From assembly GCF_000725625.1 (NCBI RefSeq), contig NZ_JOHS01000001.1, positions 1-64,000 of the forward strand: a DNA stretch of 64,000 bases, in the 5' to 3' direction. This document shows, piece by piece, positions 1 to 8,316 of the stretch. The number at the start of each line of letters is the position of its first letter. Position 1 is the stretch's first letter. The notes under the pieces are model-generated. The model made no database searches. It saw only the letters and a program-made list of their open reading frames with translations, and was not told the origin of the DNA. The DNA is from Streptomyces sp. NRRL F-6676. GTDB taxonomy: Bacteria > Actinomycetota > Actinomycetes > Streptomycetales > Streptomycetaceae. The translations under genes and the position numbers were made by a program.

Positions 1-59
1 GCCCTGTCCACCCCTCCCCACCCGTGCTGTCGTGAACGCTCCCCTCCCGAGGAGCCGCG

Positions 60-866
60 ATGCCCGCACCACCCCCGTCACCCGCACCCGCACCCGCACT
101 GCACATCGAGAACCTGGACGTCACCTACGGCCGCACCGTCTCCGCCTTGCGGGCGGTCACCCTGACCGTCCCGCCGCACGGCATCGTCGCCCTGCTCGGC
201 GCCAACGGCGCCGGCAAGACGACCCTGCTGCGCGCGGTCTCCGGCACGCTCCGCCACCACCGCGGCGCCCTCACCACCGGCCGCATCCGTTACGGCGACA
301 CCGTGCTCGACGGCCGCGACCCGGTCGCCGCCGTCCGCGCCGGAGTCGTCCAAGTCCCGGAGGGACGAAGGGTGTTCGCCGGGCTCACCGTCGACGAGAA
401 CCTCCGCGCCGGCGCCCTCGGCCGCCGAAGCCCCGCCGCCGCCCGCGCGGCCCGCGACCGCGTCCTGACCCTCTTCCCCCGGCTGGCCGAACGCGGCGGA
501 CAGGCCGCCGGCCTGCTCTCCGGCGGCGAGCAGCAGATGCTCGCCATCGGCCGCGCGCTGATGGCCCGCCCCCGTCTGCTCCTGCTCGACGAACCCTCCC
601 TCGGCCTCGCCCCCCGCATGGTGGAGCGCATCGCCGACGTCCTGCGCACCATCCACGCCCAGGGCACCTCCGTACTGCTGGTCGAGCAGAACGTCGGCAT
701 GGCGCTGGCCCTCGCCGACCACGCGTACGTCCTGGAGGTGGGCGAGGTCCGCCTCTCCGGTTCCGCCGACGAGCTGGCCCGCACCGACGCCGTACGCCGC
801 CTCTACCTGGGGGAGCCGGCGGACGGAACCCCGGATGCCGCGGCCGGCGGGCAGGGGGCCGCGTGA
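60..866 (+). CDS. livF: Branched-chain amino acid-type ABC transporter, ATP-binding protein (LivF-like)
   Basis: This 268-residue protein is a cytoplasmic nucleotide-binding subunit that drives import by a HAAT-family ABC transporter. Walker A (GANGAGKT) lies at about residues 47-54, the ABC signature LSGGEQQ at 153-159 and Walker B (LLLLDE) at 173-178. The short length and the EGRRVFAGLTVDENL segment are LivF-like rather than LivG-like. The ATG at 60 has a GAGGAG ribosome binding site about 6 bases upstream. It opens a five-gene unit whose next gene starts at an overlapping GTGA. The true substrate cannot be read from the sequence; amides, urea or branched-chain amino acids are all possible for this family. 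Confidence 0.9.
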   Translation: MPAPPPSPAPAPALHIENLDVTYGRTVSALRAVTLTVPPHGIVALLGANGAGKTTLLRAVSGTLRHHRGALTTGRIRYGDTVLDGRDPVAAVRAGVVQVPEGRRVFAGLTVDENLRAGALGRRSPAAARAARDRVLTLFPRLAERGGQAAGLLSGGEQQMLAIGRALMARPRLLLLDEPSLGLAPRMVERIADVLRTIHAQGTSVLLVEQNVGMALALADHAYVLEVGEVRLSGSADELARTDAVRRLYLGEPADGTPDAAAGGQGAA

Positions 867-1687
867 GCGTCCACCACCGCGGCCGGCCGGCGGCCACCCG
901 GGCCCCCGGTCCGCCCCCGCCGCTCCGCCTGAGCGACGTCACCGTGCGGTTCGCCGGGCTGACCGCGCTCGACGGGGTCTCCCTCACCGTCGCGCCGGGC
1001 ACCGTGCACGCGCTGATCGGGCCCAACGGGGCCGGGAAGTCGACCTGCTTCGACGTTCTGTCGGGACTGTGCCGGCCGGACGCCGGGCGGGTACTGCTCG
1101 GCGACACGGAACTCACCCGGCTCGCCCCGCACCGGATCGCCGCGCTCGGCCTGGCGCGCACGTTCCAGAACCTCGTCACCACCGGGACCACCGTCGCCGA
1201 CAACCTCATGCTCGGCCGGCACGCGCTGACCCGCGCCGGGTACACCGCCACCGCGCTGCGGCTGCCCGCCGCCCGGCGCGAGGAGCGCGCGCACCGGGAG
1301 CGGGCCCGGGAACTCGCCGAACTCGTGGGCCTGGGGCCGCACTTCGACGCCCCCGTCGCCCACCTCTCCTACGGCGACCGCAAACGCGTCGAACTCGCCC
1401 GCGCCCTCTGCCTGGAGCCCCGCGTCCTGCTCCTCGACGAACCCGTGGCCGGCATGAACCCCGCCGAACGGGCCCGCACCGCCGACGTCGTCGCCGCGGT
1501 CCGGGCCGCGCTCGGTCTGTCCGTCCTGCTCGTCGAGCACGACATGGGCCTGGTGATGCGGCTCGCCGACGAGGTCACCGTCCTCGACTTCGGCCGGCCC
1601 CTCGCCCACGGCACCCCCGACGAGGTCCGCCGCCACCCCGAGGTGCTCCGCGCCTACCTCGGCGGCGCGGGGGAGGAGGCGGCATGA
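863..1687 (+). CDS. livG: Branched-chain amino acid-type ABC transporter, ATP-binding protein (LivG-like)
   Basis: This is the second ATPase subunit of the importer, 274 residues. Walker A GPNGAGKS is at about 53-60, the signature LSYGDRKR at 168-175 and Walker B VLLLDEP at 188-194. The LARTFQN segment and the PVAGMNP stretch after Walker B are typical of LivG. I chose the GTG at 863 because it overlaps the livF stop as GTGA and because the frame upstream of it is a low-complexity shadow. The pairing of LivF- and LivG-type ATPases implies a heterodimeric ATPase. Translational coupling suggests equal production of both subunits. Confidence 0.9.
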   Translation: MSVHHRGRPAATRAPGPPPPLRLSDVTVRFAGLTALDGVSLTVAPGTVHALIGPNGAGKSTCFDVLSGLCRPDAGRVLLGDTELTRLAPHRIAALGLARTFQNLVTTGTTVADNLMLGRHALTRAGYTATALRLPAARREERAHRERARELAELVGLGPHFDAPVAHLSYGDRKRVELARALCLEPRVLLLDEPVAGMNPAERARTADVVAAVRAALGLSVLLVEHDMGLVMRLADEVTVLDFGRPLAHGTPDEVRRHPEVLRAYLGGAGEEAA

Positions 1688-2580
1688 CCGAACTGCTCGA
1701 CATCGCGCTCGGCGGACTCGCCCTCGGCGCCGTCCACGCCCTGGTCGCCCTCGGTTTCGTCATCGTCTTCAAGGCCTCCGGCGTCCTCAACTTCGCGCAC
1801 GGCTCGCTGCTGCTGCTCGGCGGCTACCTCACCGCCGTGCTCCACACCTCCCTCGGCTTCGCCGGCGCCCTCGCGGTCGCCGTCGTCGCGACCGCCCTGA
1901 CGGCCGGCGCCGTCGACCGGCTGCTGCCGCGTCAGGAGGGCACCGGTCCGCACACCGCCCATGTGCGCACCATCGCCACCCTCGGCGTCGACATCCTGCT
2001 GGCCACCGAGCTGACCCGGCGCATCGGCGGCGATCTGCTCTCCCTCGGGGACCCCTGGGGCGACGCGGTCACCGCCCTCGGCCCGGTCACCGTCGCCGAC
2101 AGCCGGCTCGCCGCCCTCGCGGTGTCGGCACTCGTCATCGGCGCGGTGTTCGCCCTGTTCCGGTTCACCCCCTGGGGGCTGTCGCTGCGCGCGGCGGCCG
2201 AGGACACCGAGGCGGCCGCCCTCATGGGCATCCGGCTCGCCCGCGTCCGTACCCTCGCCTGGTGCCTGGCCGGGGCGCTCGCCGCGCTCGCCGCCGTCTT
2301 CCTCGCCGCCTTCCCGGCACCCGGCCTGGAGCGCACCACCGGGCAGATCGCGCTGACGGCGTTCCCGGCCGCGGTCCTCGGCGGCATGGCCTCCCCGGGC
2401 GGCGCCCTCGCCGGCAGCGCCCTGATCGGGCTGACCGAGGCCCTCGTCACCGGTTACCAGAGCCAACTGCACGTCCTCGGCGAGGGGTTCGCCGACGTGG
2501 CGCCGTACGCGGTGATGGTCGTCGTCCTCCTGATACGGCCCACCGGGCTGTTCGGCGGGAAGGGGGCCGTCCGTGTCTGA
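1684..2580 (+). CDS. livH: Branched-chain amino acid-type ABC transporter permease (LivH-like)
   Basis: This 298-residue integral membrane permease begins at an ATG that overlaps the livG stop as ATGA. The N-terminus MTELLDIALGGLALG followed by VFKASGVLNFAHGSLLLLG matches the conserved first segments of LivH permeases, where the NFAHG motif is diagnostic. About eight hydrophobic segments are visible. The EDTEAAALMGI stretch near the middle is the likely cytoplasmic ATPase-contact loop. It pairs with the LivM-like protein downstream to form the membrane channel. Confidence 0.9.
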   Translation: MTELLDIALGGLALGAVHALVALGFVIVFKASGVLNFAHGSLLLLGGYLTAVLHTSLGFAGALAVAVVATALTAGAVDRLLPRQEGTGPHTAHVRTIATLGVDILLATELTRRIGGDLLSLGDPWGDAVTALGPVTVADSRLAALAVSALVIGAVFALFRFTPWGLSLRAAAEDTEAAALMGIRLARVRTLAWCLAGALAALAAVFLAAFPAPGLERTTGQIALTAFPAAVLGGMASPGGALAGSALIGLTEALVTGYQSQLHVLGEGFADVAPYAVMVVVLLIRPTGLFGGKGAVRV

Positions 2581-3730
2581 GCCCTCCGCACCGCGGGGCC
2601 GCCGTCCGCTTCCGTCCCGCACCGTCCTCCTCGTCGCCGCGCCCCTGCTGCTCTGCGCGCTCCCCTTCTACCTGGACGCCTTCTGGCTGCGCACCGGACT
2701 GTTCTGCATGGCGGCCGCCATCGGCGCCGTCGGCCTGTCCCTGCTCACCGGCACCGCGGGCCAGCTCTCCCTGGGCCACGCCTTCTTCCTCGCCGTCGGC
2801 GCCTACGGCTACGTCTGGCTGGCCGGCGAGCCCGGTCCCGGGCTGCCGCCGTCGCTCGCCCTCGTCCTCGCCGTCCTGCTCGCCGGGCTCGCCGGGCTGC
2901 TGTTCAGCCCCGTGGCGGGGCGGGTGCGCGGGATCTACCTCGGCGTCGCCACCCTCGCGCTGGTCTTCCTCGGCCACCATCTGCTGCTCGCCGCCGACAC
3001 CGTCACCGGCGGCTTCAACGGGCGCTCGGTGCCGCCGATGGCCGTCGGCGGGTTCGCGTTCACCGCCTACGACCCCGAACTCGTCGTCCTCGGCGTGCCG
3101 TTCGGCGCGGAGGAGCGGCTGTGGTACCTGGGGCTGGCACTGTTCGCCGGCACCTGGTGGAGCGCGCGGAACCTGCTGCGCGGCCGCCCCGGCCGGGCGC
3201 TGGTGGCGCTGCGCGACAGCGAGCGGGCGGCGGCGGTGCTCGGCGTGGCCGTCGCCCGGCACCGCTCGGCGGCCTTCGTCGTCTCCTCGATGTACGCGGG
3301 CCTCGCCGGAGTACTGCTCGCGCTCGCCTTCCGCCGGGTCGTGCCCGACTACTTCGGGCTCGCGCTCTCCGTCGACTACCTCGCCATGATCGTCATCGGC
3401 GGGCTCGGGTCCGTGGCGGGCGCCACCGCCGGGGCCTGCTTCGTGACCGCGCTGCCGCTGCTGATGGCCCGGTACGCCGACCACATCCCGTTCGTCGTCA
3501 CCCCCGGCACCGCGGCGGGAGCCATCGGGCCCACCGAGGCCTCCCGCTACCTCTACGGCGCCGCCGTCGTCCTCGTCCTGCTGTACGCCCCCGAGGGCCC
3601 GCACCGAGCGGCCGCCCGACTGCGCCGCGCCGCCGCCCGGCTCCGGTCCCGCCGCACCCGCGCGGGCACCGGCCCGCCGGTACCCCGTCCGCCGACCTCC
3701 GCCGCCCGAACCAAGGAGCCCACCTCGTGA
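2573..3730 (+). CDS. livM: Branched-chain amino acid-type ABC transporter permease (LivM-like)
   Basis: This 385-residue polytopic permease uses a GTG start at 2573 that overlaps the end of livH by 8 bases. The GQLSLGHAFFLAVGAYGY motif near residue 65 is the conserved LivM signature, and ALRDSERAAAVLGV near 220 is the ATPase-coupling loop. The C-terminal 40 residues are Arg/Pro-rich and probably cytoplasmic. It completes the heteromeric channel with LivH. The following gene again starts at an overlapping GTGA, so all five genes appear to form one tightly coupled operon. Confidence 0.9.
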   Translation: MSEPSAPRGRRPLPSRTVLLVAAPLLLCALPFYLDAFWLRTGLFCMAAAIGAVGLSLLTGTAGQLSLGHAFFLAVGAYGYVWLAGEPGPGLPPSLALVLAVLLAGLAGLLFSPVAGRVRGIYLGVATLALVFLGHHLLLAADTVTGGFNGRSVPPMAVGGFAFTAYDPELVVLGVPFGAEERLWYLGLALFAGTWWSARNLLRGRPGRALVALRDSERAAAVLGVAVARHRSAAFVVSSMYAGLAGVLLALAFRRVVPDYFGLALSVDYLAMIVIGGLGSVAGATAGACFVTALPLLMARYADHIPFVVTPGTAAGAIGPTEASRYLYGAAVVLVLLYAPEGPHRAAARLRRAAARLRSRRTRAGTGPPVPRPPTSAARTKEPTS

Positions 3731-5037
3731 ACGCCCCGTACACCCCGTACACCCCGCGCACCCGGCGCGCCCCGCGCCGCACCCGCCGGCTCGCCCTCGC
3801 CGCCGCCCTGGCGGCCGTCCTGCTGGCCGGCACCGCGTGCAGCTCCAAGTCGGCCGGTTCGTCGAGCGGCGACGGTGAAGGTGCCGACGGCGTCCGCACC
3901 GGACCAGGCGTCAGCGACACCGTCATCCGGCTCGGCGCCCTCACCGACCTGTCCGGCCCGTACGCCACCCTCGGCAAGAGCATCGTGCAGGCCCAGCAGC
4001 TGTGGGCGGACGAGACCAACGCCGACGGCGGCATCTGCGGCCGCAGGATCCTCATCACCGTCAAGGACCACGGCTACGACGTCCAGAAGGCCGTCAGCGC
4101 CTACGCCGACCTCTCCTCGTCCGTCGTCGCACTGCCGCAGGTGGTCGGTTCCCCGGTGGTCGCCGCCCTGCTCGACGACCTCCAGCGCGACCACATGCTC
4201 ACCTTCCCGCAGGCCTGGTCGGCCGCCCTGCTCGGCAACGACGCCGTCCAGGTCCTCGGCACCACCTACGACATCGACATGCTCGCCGCCGTCGACTACC
4301 TCACCCGCACCAAGAAGCTCGGCCGGGGCGACACCATCGGCCACGTCTACTTCGAGGGCGACTACGGCGCCAACGCCCTGGAGGGCTCCACCTGGGCGGC
4401 GAAGAGGGCCGGGATGAAGGTGGTCGGGCAGAAGATCAAGGCCACCGACACCGATCTGTCCGCCCAGGTCACCGCCCTGCGCAAGGAGGGCGTCAAGGCC
4501 GTGCTGATCAGCGCGGGCCCCGCCCAGACCGCCTCGCTCGCGGGCGTCGCCGCCGCCCGCGGCCTGAAGGTGCCGATCGTCAGCAGCGCCCCCGGCTTCG
4601 CGCCCCAACTCCTCAAGACCCCCGCCGCGAAGGCGCTGGAAGGCATGCTGCACGTCGTCAGCGCGGCCCCCGCCGTCAGCGCCGGTATCCCCGGGGTCGA
4701 GCGCATGGTGAAGGCGTACGGGAAGAAGTACCCGGGTTCCGTCGTCGACTCGGGCGTGCTCTCCGGCTACAACGCCGCCCAACTCATCGGCGCGGACCTG
4801 AAGAAGGCGTGCGAGGCGGGCAGCCTGGACCGGGCGGACGTGGTGGCGGCGCACCACACGCAGAAGCACCTCGACACCGGGCTCGGCACCCCGCAGGACT
4901 TCTCCGACGAGACGCGCCCGGCGAGCCTGGAGACGTATGTGCTCGAGCCGGACGCGGATGCGGTGGGCGGTCTGGTGAACGAGGAGGACGCACACGAGGC
5001 GCCCGGTGTGGAGGCGTATCTGTCCTCCCGTCACTGA
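3727..5037 (+). CDS. Substrate-binding lipoprotein of HAAT-type ABC transporter
   Basis: This 436-residue extracytoplasmic solute receptor begins at a GTG overlapping the livM stop. The N-terminus is Arg-rich, then hydrophobic, then has a lipobox-like LLAGTAC with Cys about residue 38, so it should be lipid-anchored outside the membrane. The mature part shows the Peripla_BP_6 pattern: LTDLSGPYATLGKSI near 72, a central GHVYFEGDYG segment and an SGYNAAQLIGADLKKAC C-terminal helix. It delivers ligand to the LivHM-type channel encoded just upstream. The ligand is unknown. Confidence 0.88.
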   Translation: MNAPYTPYTPRTRRAPRRTRRLALAAALAAVLLAGTACSSKSAGSSSGDGEGADGVRTGPGVSDTVIRLGALTDLSGPYATLGKSIVQAQQLWADETNADGGICGRRILITVKDHGYDVQKAVSAYADLSSSVVALPQVVGSPVVAALLDDLQRDHMLTFPQAWSAALLGNDAVQVLGTTYDIDMLAAVDYLTRTKKLGRGDTIGHVYFEGDYGANALEGSTWAAKRAGMKVVGQKIKATDTDLSAQVTALRKEGVKAVLISAGPAQTASLAGVAAARGLKVPIVSSAPGFAPQLLKTPAAKALEGMLHVVSAAPAVSAGIPGVERMVKAYGKKYPGSVVDSGVLSGYNAAQLIGADLKKACEAGSLDRADVVAAHHTQKHLDTGLGTPQDFSDETRPASLETYVLEPDADAVGGLVNEEDAHEAPGVEAYLSSRH

Positions 5038-5050
5038 GTGACGCCTTCCG

Positions 5051-6046
5051 TCACTGGGCGAGGCGCGGGGCGGCGGACCGGCCGCCGTCCCCGTCCTCCG
5101 GGCCGGTGCCGTCCCGGCAGGCCAGCCACCGCGCCACCGTACGGGCGATCGGCTGCCCCGTCTCCGCCTCGACGAAGCCGAACTGGCCGGACTGGTTGCA
5201 CTCCAGGAACCACCAGATGCCGTCGGCGTCCTCGGCGAAGTCGAAGGCCCCGTAGGCGAGTTCCGCCTCGCGCAGATAGGCGCGTACGGCCCCGGCGACC
5301 CTCGGCGGCGCCTCCACCGGCTTCCAGGGGGTGTCGGAGCGGGCGAAGCGGACGTCGACCTCGTCAGGACCGGCGTCGGGGGAGACCTCCTTGCGGGCGG
5401 CGAGGATCCGGTCGCCGACGGCGGTCAGCCGGATGTCGGCGCGCTTGGCGACGCGCCGCTGAAGCAGCGTCGGCCCGTGGGCGACCGCCGTGAAGTCCGT
5501 TCCCGGGGCGACCCTGCTGGTGGGCACCGCGCGGGGCGGGTGCCGCGGGTGCGTGCCCGAGACCGGCTTGACCACCAGGTCCGGGTAGCGCGTGGCGAAG
5601 TCACGGGCGGCCTGCGGGAACGTGGTGATCAGCGTGGCCGGCACCGGCAGCCCGCCGCGCTGCGCCAGCCGCAGCTGCCAGGGCTTGTAGCGGGCGCGGC
5701 GGGCCGCGTCCGGATGGTTCATCCAGCGGACGTCGGCGCTGCGCAGCATGCCGTACAGGGCCTGCCCGGACTCCTCGCTCAGCCAGTCGGACGGCCGGCC
5801 GGACCGGGCCCCGGGCGTCCCCGGTCTGCGCACCCAGACCGATCTCAGCCCGTCCATGCTCACCAGCCGCCCGCCGACGGAGAGATGACCGCGGAAACCG
5901 CCGTGCACGTACTCCCCCGAGAGGGCCACCGTCCCCGGCAGATCGGCCGGATCGAGCCGGACCACCGGAGTCCCCGCGGCATGGAGTTCGGCCACCACCA
6001 GATCCGCCGTCACGTCCTCCTCGCCGGTGAGGATCAGCACCGTCAT
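5051..6046 (-). CDS. tgmB: ATP-grasp ribosomal peptide maturase (graspetide synthetase)
   Basis: This 331-residue ATP-grasp enzyme resembles the maturases that form omega-ester or omega-amide crosslinks in graspetides (microviridin-like RiPPs). VVKPVSGTH with Lys160 is an ATP-binding strand, KRADIRLTAVGDRILAARKE spans about 201-220 and the C-terminal WWFLECNQSGQFGF (Glu282, Asn284) carries the metal/ATP ligands. The N-terminal MTVLILTGEEDVTADLVV matches the pre-ATP-grasp domain of this family. It lies 15 bases downstream of the precursor gene on the same strand. No methyltransferase partner (tgmC) is adjacent. I am confident of the family; the ring pattern it makes is unknown. Confidence 0.88.
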   Translation of the reverse strand: MTVLILTGEEDVTADLVVAELHAAGTPVVRLDPADLPGTVALSGEYVHGGFRGHLSVGGRLVSMDGLRSVWVRRPGTPGARSGRPSDWLSEESGQALYGMLRSADVRWMNHPDAARRARYKPWQLRLAQRGGLPVPATLITTFPQAARDFATRYPDLVVKPVSGTHPRHPPRAVPTSRVAPGTDFTAVAHGPTLLQRRVAKRADIRLTAVGDRILAARKEVSPDAGPDEVDVRFARSDTPWKPVEAPPRVAGAVRAYLREAELAYGAFDFAEDADGIWWFLECNQSGQFGFVEAETGQPIARTVARWLACRDGTGPEDGDGGRSAAPRLAQ

Positions 6047-6061
6047 CGTCGCGCCCCGTGT

Positions 6062-6253
6062 TCAGTCGTCGAAGTGGGTCTTGGACCCGGCCGTCGAGGT
6101 CGTCGCCCCCAGTTCGCGCATCAGCGCGGCGTCGTGAGCGGCGATCCGGCCGTTGGCCAACACGTTCAACTGCAACGCGGAGTCGTAGGTGTACGGAGCG
6201 CTGACCTCGAACTCCTTCACAGGGACGGCGTAGTTGAGGGCGAACAGCTGCAT
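6062..6253 (-). CDS. tgmA: Graspetide precursor peptide (putative ATP-grasp target RiPP)
   Basis: This 63-residue peptide is the likely substrate of the adjacent ATP-grasp maturase. The first 50 residues look like a leader, with SALQLNVLANGRIAAHDAALM around residues 25-45. The C-terminal TTSTAGSKTHFDD (51-63) has closely spaced Thr/Ser hydroxyl donors plus Lys58 and the acidic pair Asp62-Asp63, as needed for ester or amide rings. An AGGAGAAACG stretch just before the ATG gives a ribosome binding site. No export gene or dedicated protease is visible nearby. Assignment rests on size, context and the core-like composition. Confidence 0.8.
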   Translation of the reverse strand: MQLFALNYAVPVKEFEVSAPYTYDSALQLNVLANGRIAAHDAALMRELGATTSTAGSKTHFDD

Positions 6254-6482
6254 CGTTTCTCCTCGCTCGATGATCCTCGCGAAAGCGGTCGGTGGTGCTC
6301 CGGACGCGCCCCGTGACCGGGGGTCGGCGCCGCTTCCACGTGGATATACGAATCGAACGAGTGAATGGTTGCCTTACGCTCCGTGAGCAGTGGGGCAGCT
6401 GGGGCGGGACCGGGCGCGAGCGCGTCCGAGGGACGCCCGGGGCACGCTCGGGACGTGGGCGGAACGTGTTCGGGACCCCTTC
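6254..6482. promoter_or_regulatory. Intergenic region with probable tgmA promoter
   Basis: These 229 bases separate the start of tgmA from the end of the DUF1980 gene. Around 6341-6375 lies a locally AT-rich stretch containing GTATATCC and TTCACTCG when read on the minus strand, the most promoter-like segment here. I could not fix -35 and -10 boxes with normal spacing. The rest is GC-rich with no recognised element. Confidence 0.35.
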
Positions 6483-7220
6483 TCAGGTGTTCCAGCTCTC
6501 GTCGTACGGATCGTGCGGCACGGGCACGACTGTGGCGAGGCTCACGTCGAGAAAGGGGATCTTCCCGCCGTTGACGGGATCCTGGGTGTGCGTCGGCGTG
6601 TAGGTGCCGACCACCGTCAGCCAGCTGTCGGGTTGCAGTACGGGAGGCACCCGCCCGCTCAGTCCCACCTTCACCGGTTGCGCGTCGGCGGCGCAGCAAC
6701 TCAGCGCCATCCGCACCAGATACGGCCGTCCGGCACCGTCGAGCGCGACGAATCCGGTGATCCGGACCTTCCGGTCGCCCAGGGTGCGGCCGTGCCCGTA
6801 CGCCGCCCGGCCCGCGTAGTCGACGAGGTCCAGCGGGACCGGGTCCCCGGCGGGCAGCGGAGGAAGACCGAACGGCGCCTGAAGGGCCGTACCGGTGCGC
6901 ATCGCGCTGTAGGAGCCGAGGGCGGGCGGGGCGACCAGGATCAGCGCGAGCAGCGGCAGCACCAGCAGCCAGGAGACCCACGGCTCGCGGTGGACGTGTC
7001 CCGCTTGCCCCCGCTCCGCGCGGTCCCGGCGGGCGGCCCGGGCCCGCCGCAGGTCGTACCAGGCGGTGGCCGCCGCGGTGACGATCAGGACGGCACCGGC
7101 CGCGAGCAGCAGTGGGCGCAGCCCGGCCTTGACGTACCGCAGATACAGGTCCGTCAGCCCGGCGTGCAGCAGGGCCGTGCCGGTCAGGAACAGGACGACC
7201 GCCTGTGCGTGCCGGTTCAC
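6483..7220 (-). CDS. TIGR03943/DUF1980 family membrane protein (YcgQ-like)
   Basis: This 245-residue protein has two N-terminal membrane segments (about 7-25 and 33-52), a third near 84-103 and a soluble C-terminal domain. That domain contains GRTLGDRKVRITGFV, RMALSCCAADAQPV with a Cys-Cys pair, and WLTVVGTY. This is the TIGR03943/DUF1980 layout that accompanies a DUF318-type permease in many Gram-positive bacteria (YcgQ/YcgR in Bacillus). Its start overlaps the permease stop by four bases, so the two are translationally coupled. A role in metal-linked membrane biology has been proposed from gene context, but no function is established. Confidence 0.8.
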   Translation of the reverse strand: MNRHAQAVVLFLTGTALLHAGLTDLYLRYVKAGLRPLLLAAGAVLIVTAAATAWYDLRRARAARRDRAERGQAGHVHREPWVSWLLVLPLLALILVAPPALGSYSAMRTGTALQAPFGLPPLPAGDPVPLDLVDYAGRAAYGHGRTLGDRKVRITGFVALDGAGRPYLVRMALSCCAADAQPVKVGLSGRVPPVLQPDSWLTVVGTYTPTHTQDPVNGGKIPFLDVSLATVVPVPHDPYDESWNT

Positions 7221-8236
7221 CAGAGCACCGTCCCCACCGCCACGGGCACCACCACGGCCAGGACGAACGTCGCCGGCGCGAACCGCAGCGCGAACCCGCG
7301 GCCGAACGTGCCCGCCTGCATGGCGAACAGCTTCAGGTCGATCATCGGCCCGACGACCAGGAACACCAGCCGCGCGGTGAGCGAGAACTGCGACAGCGAG
7401 GCGGCCACGAAGGCGTCCGCCTCCGAGCAGATCGACAGCAGCACCGCCAGCACCGCGAGCGCGAGCACCGCCACCGCGGGCTCACCGGCCGCGCCCTCCA
7501 GCCACCCGGCCGGCACCACCGCCTTCAGGGTCGCGGCGGCCGTCGCGCCCAGTACCAGGAACCCGCCGGCGTGCACCACGTCGTGCCGTACGGAGTCCCA
7601 GAACGCCTCGCCCCTGCTCCGGTCACCGGCCGGCGGACGGGGCGGGCGCAGCCAGTCGGCGCGGCCCAGCCGCTGCCACAGCCAGCCCATCGCGCACGCC
7701 ACCAGCAGACTCGCCCCGAACCTGGCGGCCACCATCTCCGGGTGGCCCGGGAAGGCGACCGCGGTGGCGGTCAGCACGATCGGGTTGACGGCCGGCGCCG
7801 ACAGCAGGAACGCCAGCGCCGCCGACGGCGCCACCCCGCGCCGCACCAGCGCCCCGGCCACCGGCACGGAGGCGCACTCGCAGCCGGGCAGCACCGCCCC
7901 CGCCATCCCGGCCACCGGCACCGCGAGGGCGGGCCGGGAGGGCAGCGCGCGGACGAAGAACGACGGCGGCACGAACACCGCGAGCGCGGCCGACAGCAGC
8001 ACCCCGAGGACGAGGAAGGGCAGTGCCTGGACGACCACCGCCACGAACACGGTCATCCAGCTCTGCATCACCGGCGCGCCCAGCGCCCGCCGGACCGGGC
8101 CCTGGAGCACGACCGCCGGCAACAGCAGCAGCACCAGGCCGAGGGAGGAGTCGAGCCGCGGGCGCCGGCGCTCCGGCGGCGGTTGCGGGGTGCGCCGCCG
8201 GGGCCCGGGCGGGGCGGCGGGGTCGAGGGTCGTCAC
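7217..8236 (-). CDS. Permease, DUF318/YcgR-like
   Basis: This 339-residue integral membrane protein starts at a GTG with GGAGG about 10 bases upstream. It has at least eight hydrophobic segments. Two glycine/proline-rich half-repeats are recognisable: VLPGCECASVPVAGALVRRG, with the conserved CECxxVP-type loop, and CSEADAFVAASL further on. These paired loops are the hallmark of this permease family. It is the first gene of a coupled pair with the DUF1980 protein and the two probably form one complex. The substrate is unknown; arsenic or divalent-metal transport are only family-level possibilities. Confidence 0.82.
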   Translation of the reverse strand: MTTLDPAAPPGPRRRTPQPPPERRRPRLDSSLGLVLLLLPAVVLQGPVRRALGAPVMQSWMTVFVAVVVQALPFLVLGVLLSAALAVFVPPSFFVRALPSRPALAVPVAGMAGAVLPGCECASVPVAGALVRRGVAPSAALAFLLSAPAVNPIVLTATAVAFPGHPEMVAARFGASLLVACAMGWLWQRLGRADWLRPPRPPAGDRSRGEAFWDSVRHDVVHAGGFLVLGATAAATLKAVVPAGWLEGAAGEPAVAVLALAVLAVLLSICSEADAFVAASLSQFSLTARLVFLVVGPMIDLKLFAMQAGTFGRGFALRFAPATFVLAVVVPVAVGTVLW

Positions 8237-8316
8237 GGACGCGGTACCTCCGGCGGGCGGGCGGGGTGCGGGCGGCCTGCCCGCACCCTCCCTTACGTCG
8301 CCGTGGCCCCCGCCGC

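Noticed and set aside
1..59. Gene end or promoter at the window edge
   Set aside because: Only 59 bases are visible; the GAGGAG site belongs to livF and nothing else can be supported.
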